DNA of 64,000 nucleotides from Halogranum amylolyticum (GCF_900110465.1 NZ_FODV01000019.1:1-64000), one strand, 5' to 3'. Counted from the stretch's first letter, positions 34,598 through 44,680 are shown. Program-made: numbers and translations. The notes: generated by a model not told the origin, from the letters alone.

Positions 34598-36862
34598 TTA
34601 AATCGTGGCTTCTTTCTCCGACTCACCCGCTTCGAAGGAGACGACCGTCCGTTTGTTCGCCGTCGCCAGTGTGACCTCAACGGAGTGGGTCGAGTCGACG
34701 GTCACGCGAACCGCCTGTGAGGGGTCGATTCCGGCGTCTTCGACCCACACCGTCACCTCGGAGACACCGTCCAGCGTCAGGTCAAGCGCGTTCTCCGCAG
34801 GTGGGTTCGCAATTGGGTCCTTCCACACGGTGCCACGCTTGACGTGCGGTGTCGGTTCGGTCCCCTCGCGTTCGTAGTCCGCTTCGATCGGTGGAGCCTC
34901 ACCGAACGCACGCGACCGAGCATCGATGCGGCCCGACTGCGCGTCGGCGGCGACCGTCGCGTCCGACACCCAGTACGCCCCATCGTGGACGAGTCCGAAC
35001 TGTTCGGCATCGTACTCGGGGACCAACGGGTAGACGACACGCGTTGGGTGCATCGGAACGGTGGCGTCCCCGAGGAAGTCACGGGCTGGCCCCCACTCGT
35101 CGCGGAAGGCGAAGGTGAAGTGGTCGTACTCGGGGAATACGCCGAGTTCGTGGCGATAGCCGAGCTCCCGTAGTCGTTCCTCTGTCGCCGTGAACACTGG
35201 CGCGGGAACGAGCTTGTCAGCTCCTCCATTCCACATGCGAAGCGGGAGGTTGCGGAATCCATCGAGGTACTGGGGCGTGCTTCCCTCATACGATTCGGCT
35301 TCGAAGGCACCACCGGAGACGGCGAACGCCCGCGCGAACAGATCAGGATACTGCCCGCCGAGCCGGAACGTCCCGAACGCACCCATCGAGTACCCACCGA
35401 GGGTCACGTGGTCGGAATCGATTGTGTACCGCGAGCGGACGTCACCCCACGCCTCGAAGACGTCAAGCTCCGCTTCGTTCAGGTACCACCCTGCTGGCCC
35501 CCTCCCGTGGGGGGTGAGGATGAGGGAATCACGCTGTTCACCGAGTTGTCGGAGGAGGTTCGGACTCAGGGTGGCGTATTCGCTGTACGTCGACCCGAGT
35601 GAGTGCAGGTGGAGATGTATCGGGGTCGGCGTCTCAGAGTCGTAGCTCTTGGGGACGTACAGACCGTACTGCTGGACCCGGCCACGAAGGATGTCGTTCT
35701 CTGCGTCGACACCCGACCCGATATCGTAATGCGACGAGTAGAGACGCGTCTGAAAGCCCGTCTCGGGAAGTCGGCGCTCTTCGACGTTCGTCTTGACCTT
35801 GGCGAAGTCGATGTCGGCGTAGAACTCGCTGATATCTCGGGCCGCGAGTGCCGTTGCCTGTGCGTGGTCGCGCCAGTGGCCGTACCCGATGCCGCGAGAG
35901 CCAGTTTCTGTGGCCTCTTCGAGTTGCTCCTCACCTGTTTCGCGGTCGATGTTCGGTGCGCCGACCGGTTCGTCGAATCGGAACCCGACGTTGAACACCG
36001 GCGGAGGTGACGACTCATGGGCCCCACCGGGGTGTGTCTCATCGGGGAGTTCCTGGACGGGAACGAACGATTTCTTGGCGGGGTCGAACAGGCCGACCAC
36101 GAGGTAGTGGCGCCACGTCTCTTCGTCCGGGGTGAGAGGGACCATCACGTCGATCTGGTTCCGAGCGAGGTCGGCCTGTGAGTCGACTGGTTCACCGTCG
36201 AGTTCCGCGCCGTCACCCCACGTCACGACGACGTGGTCGAGCGACAGGTCACCGAGCGTCCCGAGACCGTACCCCCACTCGTCCGTCCCCGTGGTGCCAC
36301 CGGTGTCGATACCGATGGCCGCGGCAGCGATGCCCGACTGGGTCATCGTGTTGAGGGTCACGCGGTATCGGAGACTGTCACCCTCCGTCGTCGCCCGAAA
36401 TTCGAGGAGGTCGGCAGCGTTGTGGCGGTACGTCTCGGCGTCCGTCGGGTAGACCACATCACCCGACATCACTCCGTTGTCGCCGTACGCCGAGGCATCG
36501 TTCGGTGCGGGTTGTGGCGGTTCAGCCGTTTCCGTCGTGTTCGCGCCGTAGTCGTCGTAGACGTAGTCCTGATACTGATACTCACCCTTGGAGTACCCCT
36601 CGGTCCCTGCGACGAGCAGCGGCTCGGCACGCCACGGTGGGCTGTTCTCAAACTGCGGTGCCGTTGCGGGCGGTTCGTAGAGAACGTTTGGCCCCGGTTT
36701 CGGGCCGGTTCGGGAACTCGCCGCTGCAGGTTCGGTCAGTGGCCCAGACACACCAATACCGAGCAGCCCCCCTGCGACAGCTGTCTGGAGGAGCCGTCGA
36801 CGTGAAAGAGTACCTCGGATGTTCGACTGACCAGATTTATCATGGTCATGGTATTCAGTCAT
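34598..36862 (-). CDS. Tat-exported alpha/beta-hydrolase (esterase family)
   Basis: A 754-residue protein with a twin-arginine signal (TLSRRRLLQTAVAGGLLGIG). Residues about 60-290 form a DOMON/glucodextranase-C-like beta domain. About 380-610 is an alpha/beta hydrolase with nucleophile motif GGYSMGAFG and a late His in EYDHFTFAF. A C-terminal domain ends in DGVSEVTVWVEDAG. It likely hydrolyses an extracellular ester or polymer. Its ATG overlaps the stop of the truncated upstream lipoprotein gene (ATGA). Confidence 0.82.
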   Translation of the reverse strand: MTEYHDHDKSGQSNIRGTLSRRRLLQTAVAGGLLGIGVSGPLTEPAAASSRTGPKPGPNVLYEPPATAPQFENSPPWRAEPLLVAGTEGYSKGEYQYQDYVYDDYGANTTETAEPPQPAPNDASAYGDNGVMSGDVVYPTDAETYRHNAADLLEFRATTEGDSLRYRVTLNTMTQSGIAAAAIGIDTGGTTGTDEWGYGLGTLGDLSLDHVVVTWGDGAELDGEPVDSQADLARNQIDVMVPLTPDEETWRHYLVVGLFDPAKKSFVPVQELPDETHPGGAHESSPPPVFNVGFRFDEPVGAPNIDRETGEEQLEEATETGSRGIGYGHWRDHAQATALAARDISEFYADIDFAKVKTNVEERRLPETGFQTRLYSSHYDIGSGVDAENDILRGRVQQYGLYVPKSYDSETPTPIHLHLHSLGSTYSEYATLSPNLLRQLGEQRDSLILTPHGRGPAGWYLNEAELDVFEAWGDVRSRYTIDSDHVTLGGYSMGAFGTFRLGGQYPDLFARAFAVSGGAFEAESYEGSTPQYLDGFRNLPLRMWNGGADKLVPAPVFTATEERLRELGYRHELGVFPEYDHFTFAFRDEWGPARDFLGDATVPMHPTRVVYPLVPEYDAEQFGLVHDGAYWVSDATVAADAQSGRIDARSRAFGEAPPIEADYEREGTEPTPHVKRGTVWKDPIANPPAENALDLTLDGVSEVTVWVEDAGIDPSQAVRVTVDSTHSVEVTLATANKRTVVSFEAGESEKEATI

Positions 36863-37359
36863 GCGAGAGTATCACGGTATGTGGTATGTAATTTCTGTGG
36901 CCGACGTTTTGAGTGACCGTTGTGTGTTGTGACGGTGGCCGACCCCTGTGTCACGATGTGTATCGTTCTACTCGTGGATCGCTCGCACTCTCGATTCTGG
37001 AGCATCTCAATGTGTCTCTGCTCCTTGCAGAACACCCTCAGTCTCTCGGGCTCGTCACCGCCGACGTAGACAATCCCGTCGGCGACGACTGGGTCGTAGG
37101 TACGACTGTCGGTGGTCGTCCGCCAGCGAGACATCCTGCTCTCCGGTTCACGACACGGTGACTCCTCGGGCGTCGCCGTCTGCGTGCTTTTAGCGGTCGG
37201 TTCTGCCGTCTGTGTTGGAGTCGGGTTCGCTGTCTTCGGCGTATCGCCGACCGACGTCGTCGGTTCGTCGCTCGTCGTCTCTGTACAACCAGCGATGACG
37301 ACCGCACCTGCGACGCCGAACTTCTGGAGGATTTTCCGGCGGGGAATTGTTCGAACCAC
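36859..37359 (-). pseudogene. Truncated lipoprotein with a beta-propeller start
   Basis: GTG 37359 opens VVRTIPRRKILQKFGVAGAV with lipobox AGC, then a Thr/Pro/Glu-rich linker and MSRWRTTTDSRTYDPVVADG, VYVGGDEPERLRVF, which is the first blade of a PQQ-like propeller. After that blade the sequence becomes non-family and stops at 36859-36861, on the esterase ATG. Full-length relatives carry several more blades. It is probably a truncated gene. Confidence 0.55.
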
Positions 37360-37481
37360 TGTCCGAGAGAACTGAAGCGCAAAAAAGAAACTTGCGACTC
37401 TGTAGCTTGGGTACACAGCACAACCCCAGCCGATTCTGTGGGGAAAGAACATGGTGCCCGTTCAGCCGGACGATTTGCGAC

Positions 37482-37973
37482 TTAGTAGTGGACGTCCGCC
37501 GGGATGATCCACACCTGTTCGTCGGACTCAAGGACACGATCAAGCTGGTCGCGATGGCGAATTGCCCCGCCATACTCATCGTACAGGAAGAGCGACGGTC
37601 CCCGGTACGCCCCGAGGTTGTAGCAAGCGTGTCGAGCAAGTTCTTTGTCGCGCATGAGTTCCTCAGTGCTGAACTCGTCGACGGCGGTTCGCACTCGTTT
37701 GAGATTCCGTTCGAACTCTTCGGTCGTTGCGTTCCATCCTCGTTCGAGGAGCTCCGCTCCTTCGTCGGAGTCAACTGATGCCACGACAGGTAATTCACCC
37801 CATCGGGCCGTTCCGGCGACAGACGTTGTCTCGTCGTCGAACGTCACATAGTAGTCGAAGACGGCAGCGCTGTCTGGTCCGACGCCGACGAGACGGTCGA
37901 ACGCTGCGTTACCGCTGGCGAGGGCATCGTCTCGATTCGGTGCTTCAACGAGCGCGTAGATGAGTTGGTGCAT
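37482..37973 (-). CDS. Conserved haloarchaeal protein of unknown function
   Basis: A 163-residue protein, MHQLIYALVEAPNRDDALAS then VFDYYVTFDDETTSVAG, RHACYNLGAYRGPSLFLYDE and QVWIIPADVHY. Composition and codon use look haloarchaeal and the frame is complete. I recall similar cytoplasmic hypothetical proteins but cannot give a function. It stands alone, downstream of an IS-like relic. Confidence 0.65.
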   Translation of the reverse strand: MHQLIYALVEAPNRDDALASGNAAFDRLVGVGPDSAAVFDYYVTFDDETTSVAGTARWGELPVVASVDSDEGAELLERGWNATTEEFERNLKRVRTAVDEFSTEELMRDKELARHACYNLGAYRGPSLFLYDEYGGAIRHRDQLDRVLESDEQVWIIPADVHY

Positions 37974-38096
37974 TGTGGTTCTCGGGACGCGATGTGTGTG
38001 ACGCCCCGCACCCTTCGGGGGCAGAAAAACGCTCTCCGGTGAGCTCCAGTTCGGTTGTGTTTCGTCGCTCTCGTGTAACCCTCAATCTGTGATAGG

Positions 38097-38125
38097 TTTC
38101 TGAGGGCGTGCTGAACTCAGCGCGC
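38097..38125 (+). repeat. 29-bp direct repeat, copy 1, flanking the CDF gene
   Basis: Matches 39383-39411 with two mismatches; the last 19 bases (CGTGCTGAACTCAGCGCGC) are identical. The reverse complement contains the GTTCAGCACG core seen at other IS-like relics in this window. Confidence 0.6.
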
Positions 38126-38192
38126 AGGTCGGTCACAGAGTTCGGTTGACTTCGAGATTCAATGCAGAGTTCGGAGGACTACCGCTAGTAGG

Positions 38193-39101
38193 TTAGGTGG
38201 ATAAGGTTGCCGAGTCATCGGCGTCTTTCCATTCTCCGAGTCCTGCCGGATCGAGATGAACGTGAACGTCTGAGACCGGATCAATCTCACGGACACGCTC
38301 GCGGAGTTCCGATTCGAGGTCGTGTGCATCAACCAACGTTAGGTCCTGCTCTACTTCGGCGTGAAACTCTACCTCAATTGTATGCCCGGAATAGTATGCC
38401 ACGAAATCGTGGACACCATGAACTGCTGGGTGGTCACGGATACGTTTTTTAATTTTGGCTTGGTCTGACGCGGGTGGGGCGCTGTCGGCGAGGTATTGAA
38501 CGTTCTCTCTCGAGATATCCACTCCTTGATGGATGACGAGCAGGCTTACGACGCCGCCCGCAATCGGGTCCAAGATGGGATAGCCGACTGCCATGCCGAG
38601 TACACCGATGAGGGCCGCACCGGTCGTGTAGAGGTCGTTGAGGCTGTCGGCAGCAAGAGCCCGGAGACTTGGCAGTTGAAGTTTCTCGTTTATCTTATCC
38701 GTGTACCAGTAACACACATACATATCACCAAGTGCGAACAGGAGTCCGATAATTAGCCAAATGCTGTACTCAGCAGTAACTCCGGTGAGAATTGAGTGAC
38801 TCGCGTCGTACAGTAGTTTGAGGCCGAGTAAGACGAGAACCCCGCCAACAAAAAGCGCGGACAGCGGTTCGAACCGATTGTGGCCGTGTGGATGTGAGTC
38901 ATCGGCGTCTTCGTAGACGGACCGTCCCCAAACCAGGACAACACCGCTTGCAAGAAGATCAGCAACGGAATGTGCTGCGTCGGCAGTGAGTGCGAGACTC
39001 CCGGTGAGGATTCCAAGTGTTCCCTCAACACTGATTTTGAGAGCGTTCAAGAGAACGTTCACCCAAGAGACTTTGAGAAAGGCCTGACGAGGGTCCGACA
39101 T
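38193..39101 (-). CDS. Cation diffusion facilitator (metal exporter)
   Basis: A 302-residue CDF protein: six helices, metal-site motifs LTADAAHSVADLL (helix 2) and ALAADSLNDLY (helix 5), a short His-containing loop (SHPHGHNRFEP) after helix 2, and a C-terminal cytoplasmic domain (VHDFVAYYSGHTIEVEFHAE; DVHVHLD). It should export Zn2+, Fe2+, Mn2+ or similar; the HD..DD site ligands do not settle the ion. It lies between two 29-bp direct repeats and may have arrived as a passenger. Confidence 0.9.
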   Translation of the reverse strand: MSDPRQAFLKVSWVNVLLNALKISVEGTLGILTGSLALTADAAHSVADLLASGVVLVWGRSVYEDADDSHPHGHNRFEPLSALFVGGVLVLLGLKLLYDASHSILTGVTAEYSIWLIIGLLFALGDMYVCYWYTDKINEKLQLPSLRALAADSLNDLYTTGAALIGVLGMAVGYPILDPIAGGVVSLLVIHQGVDISRENVQYLADSAPPASDQAKIKKRIRDHPAVHGVHDFVAYYSGHTIEVEFHAEVEQDLTLVDAHDLESELRERVREIDPVSDVHVHLDPAGLGEWKDADDSATLST

Positions 39102-39116
39102 GATAAAGCGATACTG

Positions 39117-39422
39117 CTACTCCCCAATAAGCGGTCTCATTAGCCCTGTATAACGGACCTTTTGATTCAGTCTAAATATTTCGAGGGCGACGGACAATAT
39201 CGGGTAACCGACGAGTTTCACAAGCGTGTTCTTCGCATCTGCCGAGGTCTCGACTTCCCCCTGATGAATTCGCCTGACAGCCCCGCTCTCACTTTGCGTA
39301 TTAACAGATAGATCAAACTCACTTTTGTTGCTGCATACATCCTCTGTATGTTGCACGCCACTTCTGACAGTGCTCGGTGAGATTTCTGCGGCCGTGCTGA
39401 ACTCAGCGCGCGAATTGCTCAA
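39117..39422 (-). CDS. Uncertain 101-residue ORF
   Basis: MSNSRAEFSTAAEISPSTVR at the N-terminus is partly encoded by the 29-bp repeat (39383-39411). The rest (LVKLVGYPILSVALEIFRL) has one hydrophobic stretch. No family is recognised. It could be a broken gene fused to the repeat. Confidence 0.25.
   Translation of the reverse strand: MSNSRAEFSTAAEISPSTVRSGVQHTEDVCSNKSEFDLSVNTQSESGAVRRIHQGEVETSADAKNTLVKLVGYPILSVALEIFRLNQKVRYTGLMRPLIGE
39383..39411 (+). repeat. 29-bp direct repeat, copy 2, flanking the CDF gene
   Basis: See 38097-38125. The two copies are in direct orientation, 1286 bases apart, and enclose the CDF gene and the small ORF. Confidence 0.6.
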
Positions 39423-39544
39423 TCTTTGGCTTTATTGTTAGCCTCAGGAATTGATTACTTCTTCCAAGAGCGAACAAAGAACTGTTATAGTGATTAGGAT
39501 CGGAGTTTGTGGAATATCTGGTCTAAAAAGAATGGATATGTCTG

Positions 39545-40084
39545 TTAATTAGATGTAAAGTAGATTTCCGAGAAGGATCCTGGCACTTCGCACGTTTCGT
39601 CATTTGTCATATCCACGATCTTAACGTTGGAGTAGGAGACAGACGCGAGAACCTCCTGTTGACCTGGTGGACAATCCCAAGTACTCTCGGGAGGCATGAG
39701 CGTCAGACTACCGTTAATCTGACCATTCTTGCCTGACGAGAAGGTTCCTGTTGCTGAGACAGAGCCTTCGAACGATTCTTTGTTTGTCGCTTGTGGATAT
39801 TTTCCACCGCGGTTGATACACGCATACACAGCAGTTGCGTTCGCGGATGCCTCATAGTCGATGTTCTGGTTGTCACCGAGCCCGGCTTCCTTCCAAACGA
39901 CTTCGAGATTGCCAGCGTTATCTGGCCCCCGAGCAGAGCAACGGATAAAGTGAGGATTCGCTGCTGCAACTGGTTGACTCGTTGCGAGTAGCCCACCTGC
40001 AATAGTGACTGCTCCAGTTGAGTACACGAAGCTCTCAAGTCGTATCTCGTTGAACACGGCATCACCGAGATCACGATCGAACAT
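39545..40084 (-). CDS. Secreted protein of unknown function
   Basis: About 179 residues from ATG 40084. An export signal (VYSTGAVTIAGGLLATSQPV, cleavage near VAAANP) is followed by a beta-rich domain with four Cys (FIRCSARG, VYACINRG, TWDCPPGQ, DETCEVPG) that could form two disulfides. No family is recognised. The surrounding DNA (39.1-40.3 kb) is more AT-rich than the cob cluster, suggesting a different origin. Confidence 0.6.
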   Translation of the reverse strand: MFDRDLGDAVFNEIRLESFVYSTGAVTIAGGLLATSQPVAAANPHFIRCSARGPDNAGNLEVVWKEAGLGDNQNIDYEASANATAVYACINRGGKYPQATNKESFEGSVSATGTFSSGKNGQINGSLTLMPPESTWDCPPGQQEVLASVSYSNVKIVDMTNDETCEVPGSFSEIYFTSN

Positions 40085-40320
40085 GCAAACGAACGACCGC
40101 ACCGAAATCCCGTGAGCGGGAAAATATCGTCACGTTTGGTCAACGATGAATTGTTGAATAACTGTGGATACTCTCTACAATACGGACATTCTCATCCAGT
40201 AACGGCCGCGCTGGAATATTCGGGATATTTGTTGGTACAGTCCCCGATAGCCGGCAGAAACGCCGTTTTAGCCGGTGGAATCCGAGTCCCCTCGTATCCG
40301 TGTCCGCAGAGATCAGATCG

Positions 40321-41190
40321 TCAGAGCAGCGCGACCTGGACGAGCGAAAGGACAACGAGCGGGACGTGAAACGAAGCGTGAGCCACCATCGCGGCCTCAA
40401 GGCTACGCCGCCAATAGAGCCAGCCAAAGAGAACGCCAGCGACAGCGTTCAAGAGGACCGTCCGCGCGATCAGTGCCGGAGTGAGATCGACCGATTGGGC
40501 GAGTGCGGGGAGGTGACCTAGACCGAACAGCACGGCAGCGATGAGGATTGCAGCCCAGACGACGGCCGGTTGCGGGCCATCCGCTCGGCGGCCAGTGATG
40601 CGCCACCCGACGAACACGAGTCCGGACATGAGTCCGAACCGCAGCATGAGTTCCTCGGTGATCCCTCCGTAGAGGAATCGGACGGGTACGTACGCGAAGA
40701 CGTCAAGTACGGTCGGCCTCGTCGCTCCGATTACTGATTGGGGTAGGTCCTGGGCGACAAAGGGCATCATCACCGCATCGAGGACGACGATCAGGACGCC
40801 TCCGATGATACCGGTTCCGACGGCCAGTCCGATGTCGCTCCGGAGGCGTTGCCAGATTCCGTTGCCAGTCCCCTTCCGGTCGATGACGTACGACTGCAGG
40901 CCCACTCGCGGCGCTGCGTAGGCTCCGAATAGACACGCGACGCCGAGCAGCAGCAATGGATTGATAGCTGAGAGGACGGCGAGGAGCGGGAGTGACAGCC
41001 CGGACGGGACAGCTGTCTCTGGCGTCGTGAAGTAAATGTAGCCAACGAGCGCCATGATTCCGGGTATGCCCAACAGCAGAGCTACACCGAACCGCTTGCT
41101 AAAGGAAAGCCTGTTCGTAGTCGGGGACATGGGTTCGTTGACTCCCAGCGTTGAGAAAGGAGTTGTGGAACTACCATCTCCCACCGTCAT
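40321..41190 (-). CDS. CPBP-family intramembrane metalloprotease
   Basis: A 289-residue membrane protein, about 7-8 helices. The CPBP/Abi motifs are present: ITEELMLRFGLMSG (EExxxR), LFGLGHLPAL (His) and AHASFHVPLV (HxxxN/H box). Family members cleave membrane-embedded prenylated or other substrates. The ATG at 41190 has a clear Shine-Dalgarno GGAGGT 10 bases upstream, unusual here and supporting this start over the internal ATG at 41130. Confidence 0.85.
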   Translation of the reverse strand: MTVGDGSSTTPFSTLGVNEPMSPTTNRLSFSKRFGVALLLGIPGIMALVGYIYFTTPETAVPSGLSLPLLAVLSAINPLLLLGVACLFGAYAAPRVGLQSYVIDRKGTGNGIWQRLRSDIGLAVGTGIIGGVLIVVLDAVMMPFVAQDLPQSVIGATRPTVLDVFAYVPVRFLYGGITEELMLRFGLMSGLVFVGWRITGRRADGPQPAVVWAAILIAAVLFGLGHLPALAQSVDLTPALIARTVLLNAVAGVLFGWLYWRRSLEAAMVAHASFHVPLVVLSLVQVALL

Positions 41191-41252
41191 GGAACCTCCG
41201 AATTGTAACTAGGAGTCGGGTCGTTACTGCATCTGTCTGGTCCTGAACGTCC

Positions 41253-43433
41253 TCAGCCGCGAAAGCTGAGCAACCGAAGGCCGTTCAGCGAGACGATGAC
41301 CGTCGAGCCCTCGTGGCCGACCACTGCGAGTGGGAGCGGGATACCTCGGAGGATGATCGTGCCGACCATGAGTGCAATCGCGCCGAAAGCGATGGCGAGA
41401 TTGATCGTGAGCGTCCGGCGGGTCCTGCGTCCGAGGCCGAGTACGTAGGGAATCTTGCTGAGGTCGTCGCCCATTAGTACCACGTCGGCAGTGTCGAGCG
41501 CGACGTCAGTCCCTGCGCCACCCATCGCTATGCCGAGGGTCGCTGTGGCGAGCGCTGGCGCGTCGTTGACGCCATCGCCAACCATCGCCACGTTCTCGTG
41601 TCGTTCGACCAGTTCTTCGATGGTCGCCACCTTTTCTTCTGGCAGCAGTTCTGCCTGGACTTCGTCGATGCCGACCTCGTCGGCGATGCGCTGTGCGACG
41701 CGCTCGTTGTCGCCGGTCAGCATGACGATGTGCTCTACGTCGAGCGAGCGGAGGTCGGCGATCATCTCGGCAGCGTCAGGCCGGACCGTGTCGGTGAACG
41801 CGAGCCACCCCAAGACGCTGACTTCGCCGTGACTCTCTCTGGCGACGAGGACGCTCGTTTTCCCCTCCGCCTCTAAGGCTTGGAGGCGATCAAGGCCTGG
41901 TTCGAGACCATCGATCGCCGCGTCTCCGAGAACGGTTTCGAAGTAAGTACGGTTCCCAATATGGGTCGTTTGCCCTTCGACGTCTGCTTTGACCCCTTTG
42001 CCGGCGACTGACTGAAACCGCTCCGCGTCATCGACAGTGAGTGACCGATCTTCTGCCGCCCGCACGGTCGCACGAGCGAGATGGTGTTCCGAACGGGCCT
42101 GCACTGCAGCCGCGATGGAGAGTAGCCCGTCCTCGGACAGTGTCTCGTCCGCCGTCCCATCACGGACGAATACGTCGGTCAACTGCGTGTTACCCTGTGT
42201 GAGGGTGCCGGTCTTGTCGAACGCGACCGCGTCGATACGTGCTGCGGTCTCGACGTGTTCGCCGCCCTTGAACAGGACGCCCTGTCTCCCACCGGAGGCG
42301 ATTGCTGAGAGGACTGCTGCGGGCGTCGAGATGATGACTGCACACGGCGAGGCGGCGACCATAAGCGTCATGGCGCGGTAGAACGTCCCCGTGAACTCGC
42401 TGCCAAGCGCGAGCGGAATTGCGATCGCTGCGATTGTGAGTGCGAATACGCCGAGGACGTATGGTTGTTCGAGACGATCGATGAGCCGCTGTGTCGGGGC
42501 CTTCTCGCTCTGGGCCCGTTCGACCATGTGGATAAGGCGGCTGATCGCTGACTCGTGGGCCTGTCGAGTGACTTCGATTTCGAGGCTTCCGCTCTCGTTG
42601 ATCGTTCCGCCGAATACTTCGTCGCCAGGTTCCTTTGGTACAGGAACGGATTCACCGGTGAGCGAAGCCTGATCGACTGTTCCCTCGCCGGACGTAACGA
42701 CGCCGTCGAGTGGTATTCGGTCACCGGGACGGACGACGAACACGTCACCGACGGCGACCTCGTCGATGGGAACGGTAACTTCCTCACCGTCACGCAGGAC
42801 CTGCGCTTCGTCCGGTCGCATCTCGACGAGAGACTTGATCGCCCGCCGCGAGCGGCCGATCGCGTAGTGTTGGAGCGTGTTCGACAGTGAGAACAGGAAG
42901 AGGAGCATCGCGCCCTCGAACGGGGCCCCAATCGAGAGGGCACCGACCGCGGCGACGATCATCAGCAGGTCGATATCGACTGCGCGGTGGCGAAGCGTCT
43001 CGATCGCCCCTTTGAGACCGTACCAGCCGCCAAAGACGTACGCAACGCCGTAGCCGCCCCACATCAGGAGTGGCGGTCCGTCGAGCCATCCTGTCGCTAA
43101 GCCGGTCACCATACCGAGCAGCGTCAGACCGACGAACGCTGCTTCCTGTCTGAGTTCCGAGCGAGAGGTCACCTCGTCGGCTGCCGTGTCGGACTCATCT
43201 TGGATCGAGACGTCACGGTCTTGGACCGCTTCTCGAAGCTGTTCCTCTGAGGTGACGCTCTCATCGTAGGTAATCCGGGCGCTCCCCGTTCGGAACGAGA
43301 CTTCGACGTCGTGGACGCCGGGTGTATTTCGGAGGTGTTGTTCGAGTGCTCGCGCCCCCGCTTTCCCACGACCGCCTCGTCGTTCGATCTGGACAGTACA
43401 CGTCGATAGCGGGGGTGATTCAGTAACGGTCAC
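41253..43433 (-). CDS. P1B-type heavy-metal ATPase (Zn/Cd/Co class)
   Basis: A 726-residue pump from a GTG start. An N-terminal HMA-like domain (VHDVEVSFRTGSARITYDE) lacks the CxxC motif. Then come the TGES loop (ASLTGESVPVPKEPGDEVFG), the metal-site helix MVAASPCAVIISTPAAVLSA (SPC), DKTGTLTQGNTQ, the HP-like motif SEHHLARATV, TGDNERVA and MVGDGVNDAPAL. SPC rather than CPC, with late HEGSTVIVSLNGLRLL, points to the ZntA/CadA group. It should export Zn2+, Cd2+ or Co2+. An UspA gene follows upstream on the same strand. Confidence 0.9.
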   Translation of the reverse strand: MTVTESPPLSTCTVQIERRGGRGKAGARALEQHLRNTPGVHDVEVSFRTGSARITYDESVTSEEQLREAVQDRDVSIQDESDTAADEVTSRSELRQEAAFVGLTLLGMVTGLATGWLDGPPLLMWGGYGVAYVFGGWYGLKGAIETLRHRAVDIDLLMIVAAVGALSIGAPFEGAMLLFLFSLSNTLQHYAIGRSRRAIKSLVEMRPDEAQVLRDGEEVTVPIDEVAVGDVFVVRPGDRIPLDGVVTSGEGTVDQASLTGESVPVPKEPGDEVFGGTINESGSLEIEVTRQAHESAISRLIHMVERAQSEKAPTQRLIDRLEQPYVLGVFALTIAAIAIPLALGSEFTGTFYRAMTLMVAASPCAVIISTPAAVLSAIASGGRQGVLFKGGEHVETAARIDAVAFDKTGTLTQGNTQLTDVFVRDGTADETLSEDGLLSIAAAVQARSEHHLARATVRAAEDRSLTVDDAERFQSVAGKGVKADVEGQTTHIGNRTYFETVLGDAAIDGLEPGLDRLQALEAEGKTSVLVARESHGEVSVLGWLAFTDTVRPDAAEMIADLRSLDVEHIVMLTGDNERVAQRIADEVGIDEVQAELLPEEKVATIEELVERHENVAMVGDGVNDAPALATATLGIAMGGAGTDVALDTADVVLMGDDLSKIPYVLGLGRRTRRTLTINLAIAFGAIALMVGTIILRGIPLPLAVVGHEGSTVIVSLNGLRLLSFRG

Positions 43434-43558
43434 GCGATCTCTCCATACTGTATGTGTTGATTTTGCATTGTCGGTATCTTACTGTGTCCTCGTCTGACCC
43501 CATGAGAGCGGGTTCTCGCCTCACTCGAGAGGCCTCCTGTCCTTCTGGCCCGAATCAC

Positions 43559-43987
43559 TCAACTGATGATCGTCACCGGGATCCGTGCTCGACGGATAAC
43601 TGTCTCCGCAACGCTTCCGAGGAGCGCCCGGTCGATTCCTGAGCGGCCATGGCTGCCCATGACGATCTGGTCGATGTCCTGGTCGTCAGCGTATTCGAGG
43701 ATCGCTTGTGCTGGTTTTTCGACTTCCGTGACGGTATCGAGTTCAGTATTCCGTTCCGCCGTGAGATCCGTGGCCGTCGTGTGGATTCTGGTTGCTTCTT
43801 CTTTTGCGTTCTCGTACCAGTCTTTGGCGACTGGTAAGCCGCCAGCCTCCACGTCGATAACCGAGTCAATAGGATTAATGATGTAAATCGCGGTGATGGG
43901 TGCGTCCGGGAAGGTCTCGATAGCGTATGCGAGCGCACGCTCTGAAAGCGGGGAGCCGTCGAAGGCGACGAGAACGTTGGCAGACAT
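43559..43987 (-). CDS. Single-domain universal stress protein UspA
   Basis: A 142-residue Usp domain: VLVAFDGSPLSERALAYAIE at the start and GSHGRSGIDRALLGSVAETV, the complete G-x2-G-x9-GS ATP motif, near residue 110. Canonical length. It binds ATP in studied relatives and is usually stress-induced. Transcribed in the same direction as the ATPase but 125 bases from it. Confidence 0.88.
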   Translation of the reverse strand: MSANVLVAFDGSPLSERALAYAIETFPDAPITAIYIINPIDSVIDVEAGGLPVAKDWYENAKEEATRIHTTATDLTAERNTELDTVTEVEKPAQAILEYADDQDIDQIVMGSHGRSGIDRALLGSVAETVIRRARIPVTIIS

Positions 43988-44089
43988 AAGAATATAATTA
44001 ATGGTGAACTGAAATGAACGTACTGCTTAGCGGGTAGCACGACGACGATTCATGGAGGTGGGGCGTTCAGACGGGTCGGGTTGAGGACG

Positions 44090-44680
44090 TTATTCGTCCT
44101 GGTTCGACGGTTGAACGCCAATTGTTTTGGCAACCACCCCCTCGGTTTGGCTGTATCGACCATCGGCTAGCTCACATCGAACGCGACCATCGCCTGAATT
44201 CATGCCACTGGCCTCAGCGCACTCAGCGACCTCGCTTGGCGACGTGAGCGTGGTCGTCGAATGGGGATCGCCACACTGGGATACGGGATGTTCGCCGTCT
44301 ATGGGTTCATCGTGTTTCTCGAGTATCCGCTGCTTCCGTATATCGAGGCGGGGGGACCGACGGCGAATGCGATGAGCGCCAGCACGAACCCATATCGAGT
44401 GGGAAACTCCCAGAGTTCACGCCGGGGTTTCCACACCATCCGAACGAGGTCCAAACGCAGTGCGTCTTTGATCTGGTAGGCGATGCCCAGCGACCCGAGG
44501 GCCCAGAAAATTCGAGCGCCGAAGCGTCGACCGACCGGAGCGCTCTCGACGGCGACGAAGATGAGTGTGACCGCCCCGTACAGGCCAATGGCAGAATAGA
44601 CGGCAAGTGCGTACCACTTCGGGAGGTTCCACTCACCAGCCCAGCCTGTGGGGTCGTTGCGTTCTCTCTCGTAATCCGAT
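44090..44680 (-). pseudogene. Degenerate membrane-protein gene with a frameshift
   Basis: One frame reads DYERERNDPTGWAGEWNLPK, WYALAVYSAIGLYGAVTLIF, FGARIFWALGSLGIAYQIKD and RYGFVLALIAFAVGPPASIY, ending near 44300. Another continues KHDEPIDGEHPVSQCGDPHS ... GRYSQTEGVVAKTIGVQPSN to TAA (44090-44092). No start codon precedes the first part. At least three helices survive. The family is not recognised. Confidence 0.5.
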
